Origin: CAYZRY01 sp964630225
GTDB lineage: Bacteria; Bacillota_I; Bacilli_A; RF39; UBA660
Direction of reading: 5' to 3'
NCBI GenBank assembly: GCA_964630225.1
Contig: CAZVUK010000024.1
Location: 1 to 12,742, forward strand
DNA length: 12,742 nt
Shown piece by piece: positions 12,740-12,742 of the stretch (positions within the stretch are counted from its first letter, which is position 1; each line of letters begins with the position of its first letter). Under the pieces are notes generated by a model, which saw only the letters and a program-made list of their open reading frames with translations, had not been told where the DNA came from and did no database searches. A program made the translations under genes and the position numbers.

Positions 12740-12742
12740 AAT

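Noticed and set aside
1..12742. CRISPR array, insertion sequence, prophage, toxin-antitoxin or other defence island
   Set aside because: No regularly spaced repeats, transposase or integrase motifs, terminal inverted repeats or paired small toxin genes were found on either strand.

Overview
The window looks like a piece of an AT-rich Gram-positive (low-GC Bacillota) chromosome. Every supported gene is on the + strand. The reasons for this placement are strong AGGAGG-type ribosome binding sites, TATAAT promoters (several with an upstream TG), intrinsic terminators, tRNA genes with encoded CCA, the single-chain bacterial glycyl-tRNA synthetase and LonA. TGA is a real stop (it ends the aminotransferase gene at 9064-9066) and TGG encodes Trp, so the code is standard and not the Mollicutes one. 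Peptidoglycan-related genes (uppP, dapL) argue for a walled cell, perhaps one of the small-genome Bacilli lineages near the Erysipelotrichales/RF39 groups. That last placement is inference.

Layout. Positions 3-1313 hold the 3' part of glyS and a co-directional 160-aa orphan. Positions 1291-3912 hold rpsO, with its own promoter and a probable S15-binding leader, then pnp. Positions 3913-4183 hold no intact gene, only a short inverted repeat and a possible coding remnant. Next come a 58-aa lysine-rich membrane protein, lon, uppP with a tightly coupled 62-aa membrane protein, and dapL. Positions 9061-11033 carry a two-gene ABC exporter operon that appears damaged: the ATPase has an in-frame TAA in the middle and the permease has no normal start codon in the right frame. 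The final 1.7 kb holds tRNA-Lys(CTT), a Pro/Val/Glu-rich membrane protein, tRNA-Ser(GCT), a 46-aa coiled-coil-like mini-protein and a 181-aa single-pass membrane protein.

The core genes fit household roles: translation (glyS, rpsO, tRNAs), RNA decay (pnp), protein quality control (lon), and cell-wall precursor supply (dapL for diaminopimelate, uppP for lipid-carrier recycling). Between them sit several short single-pass membrane proteins of unknown function, most with their own promoter and terminator.

The points most worth a second look are the broken ABC operon, the repeated arrangement in which a terminator abuts or overlaps the next promoter (six junctions), the rpsO leader hairpin, and the orphan small membrane proteins. 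I found no CRISPR array, insertion sequence, phage gene or toxin-antitoxin pair, and no clear new multi-gene system.
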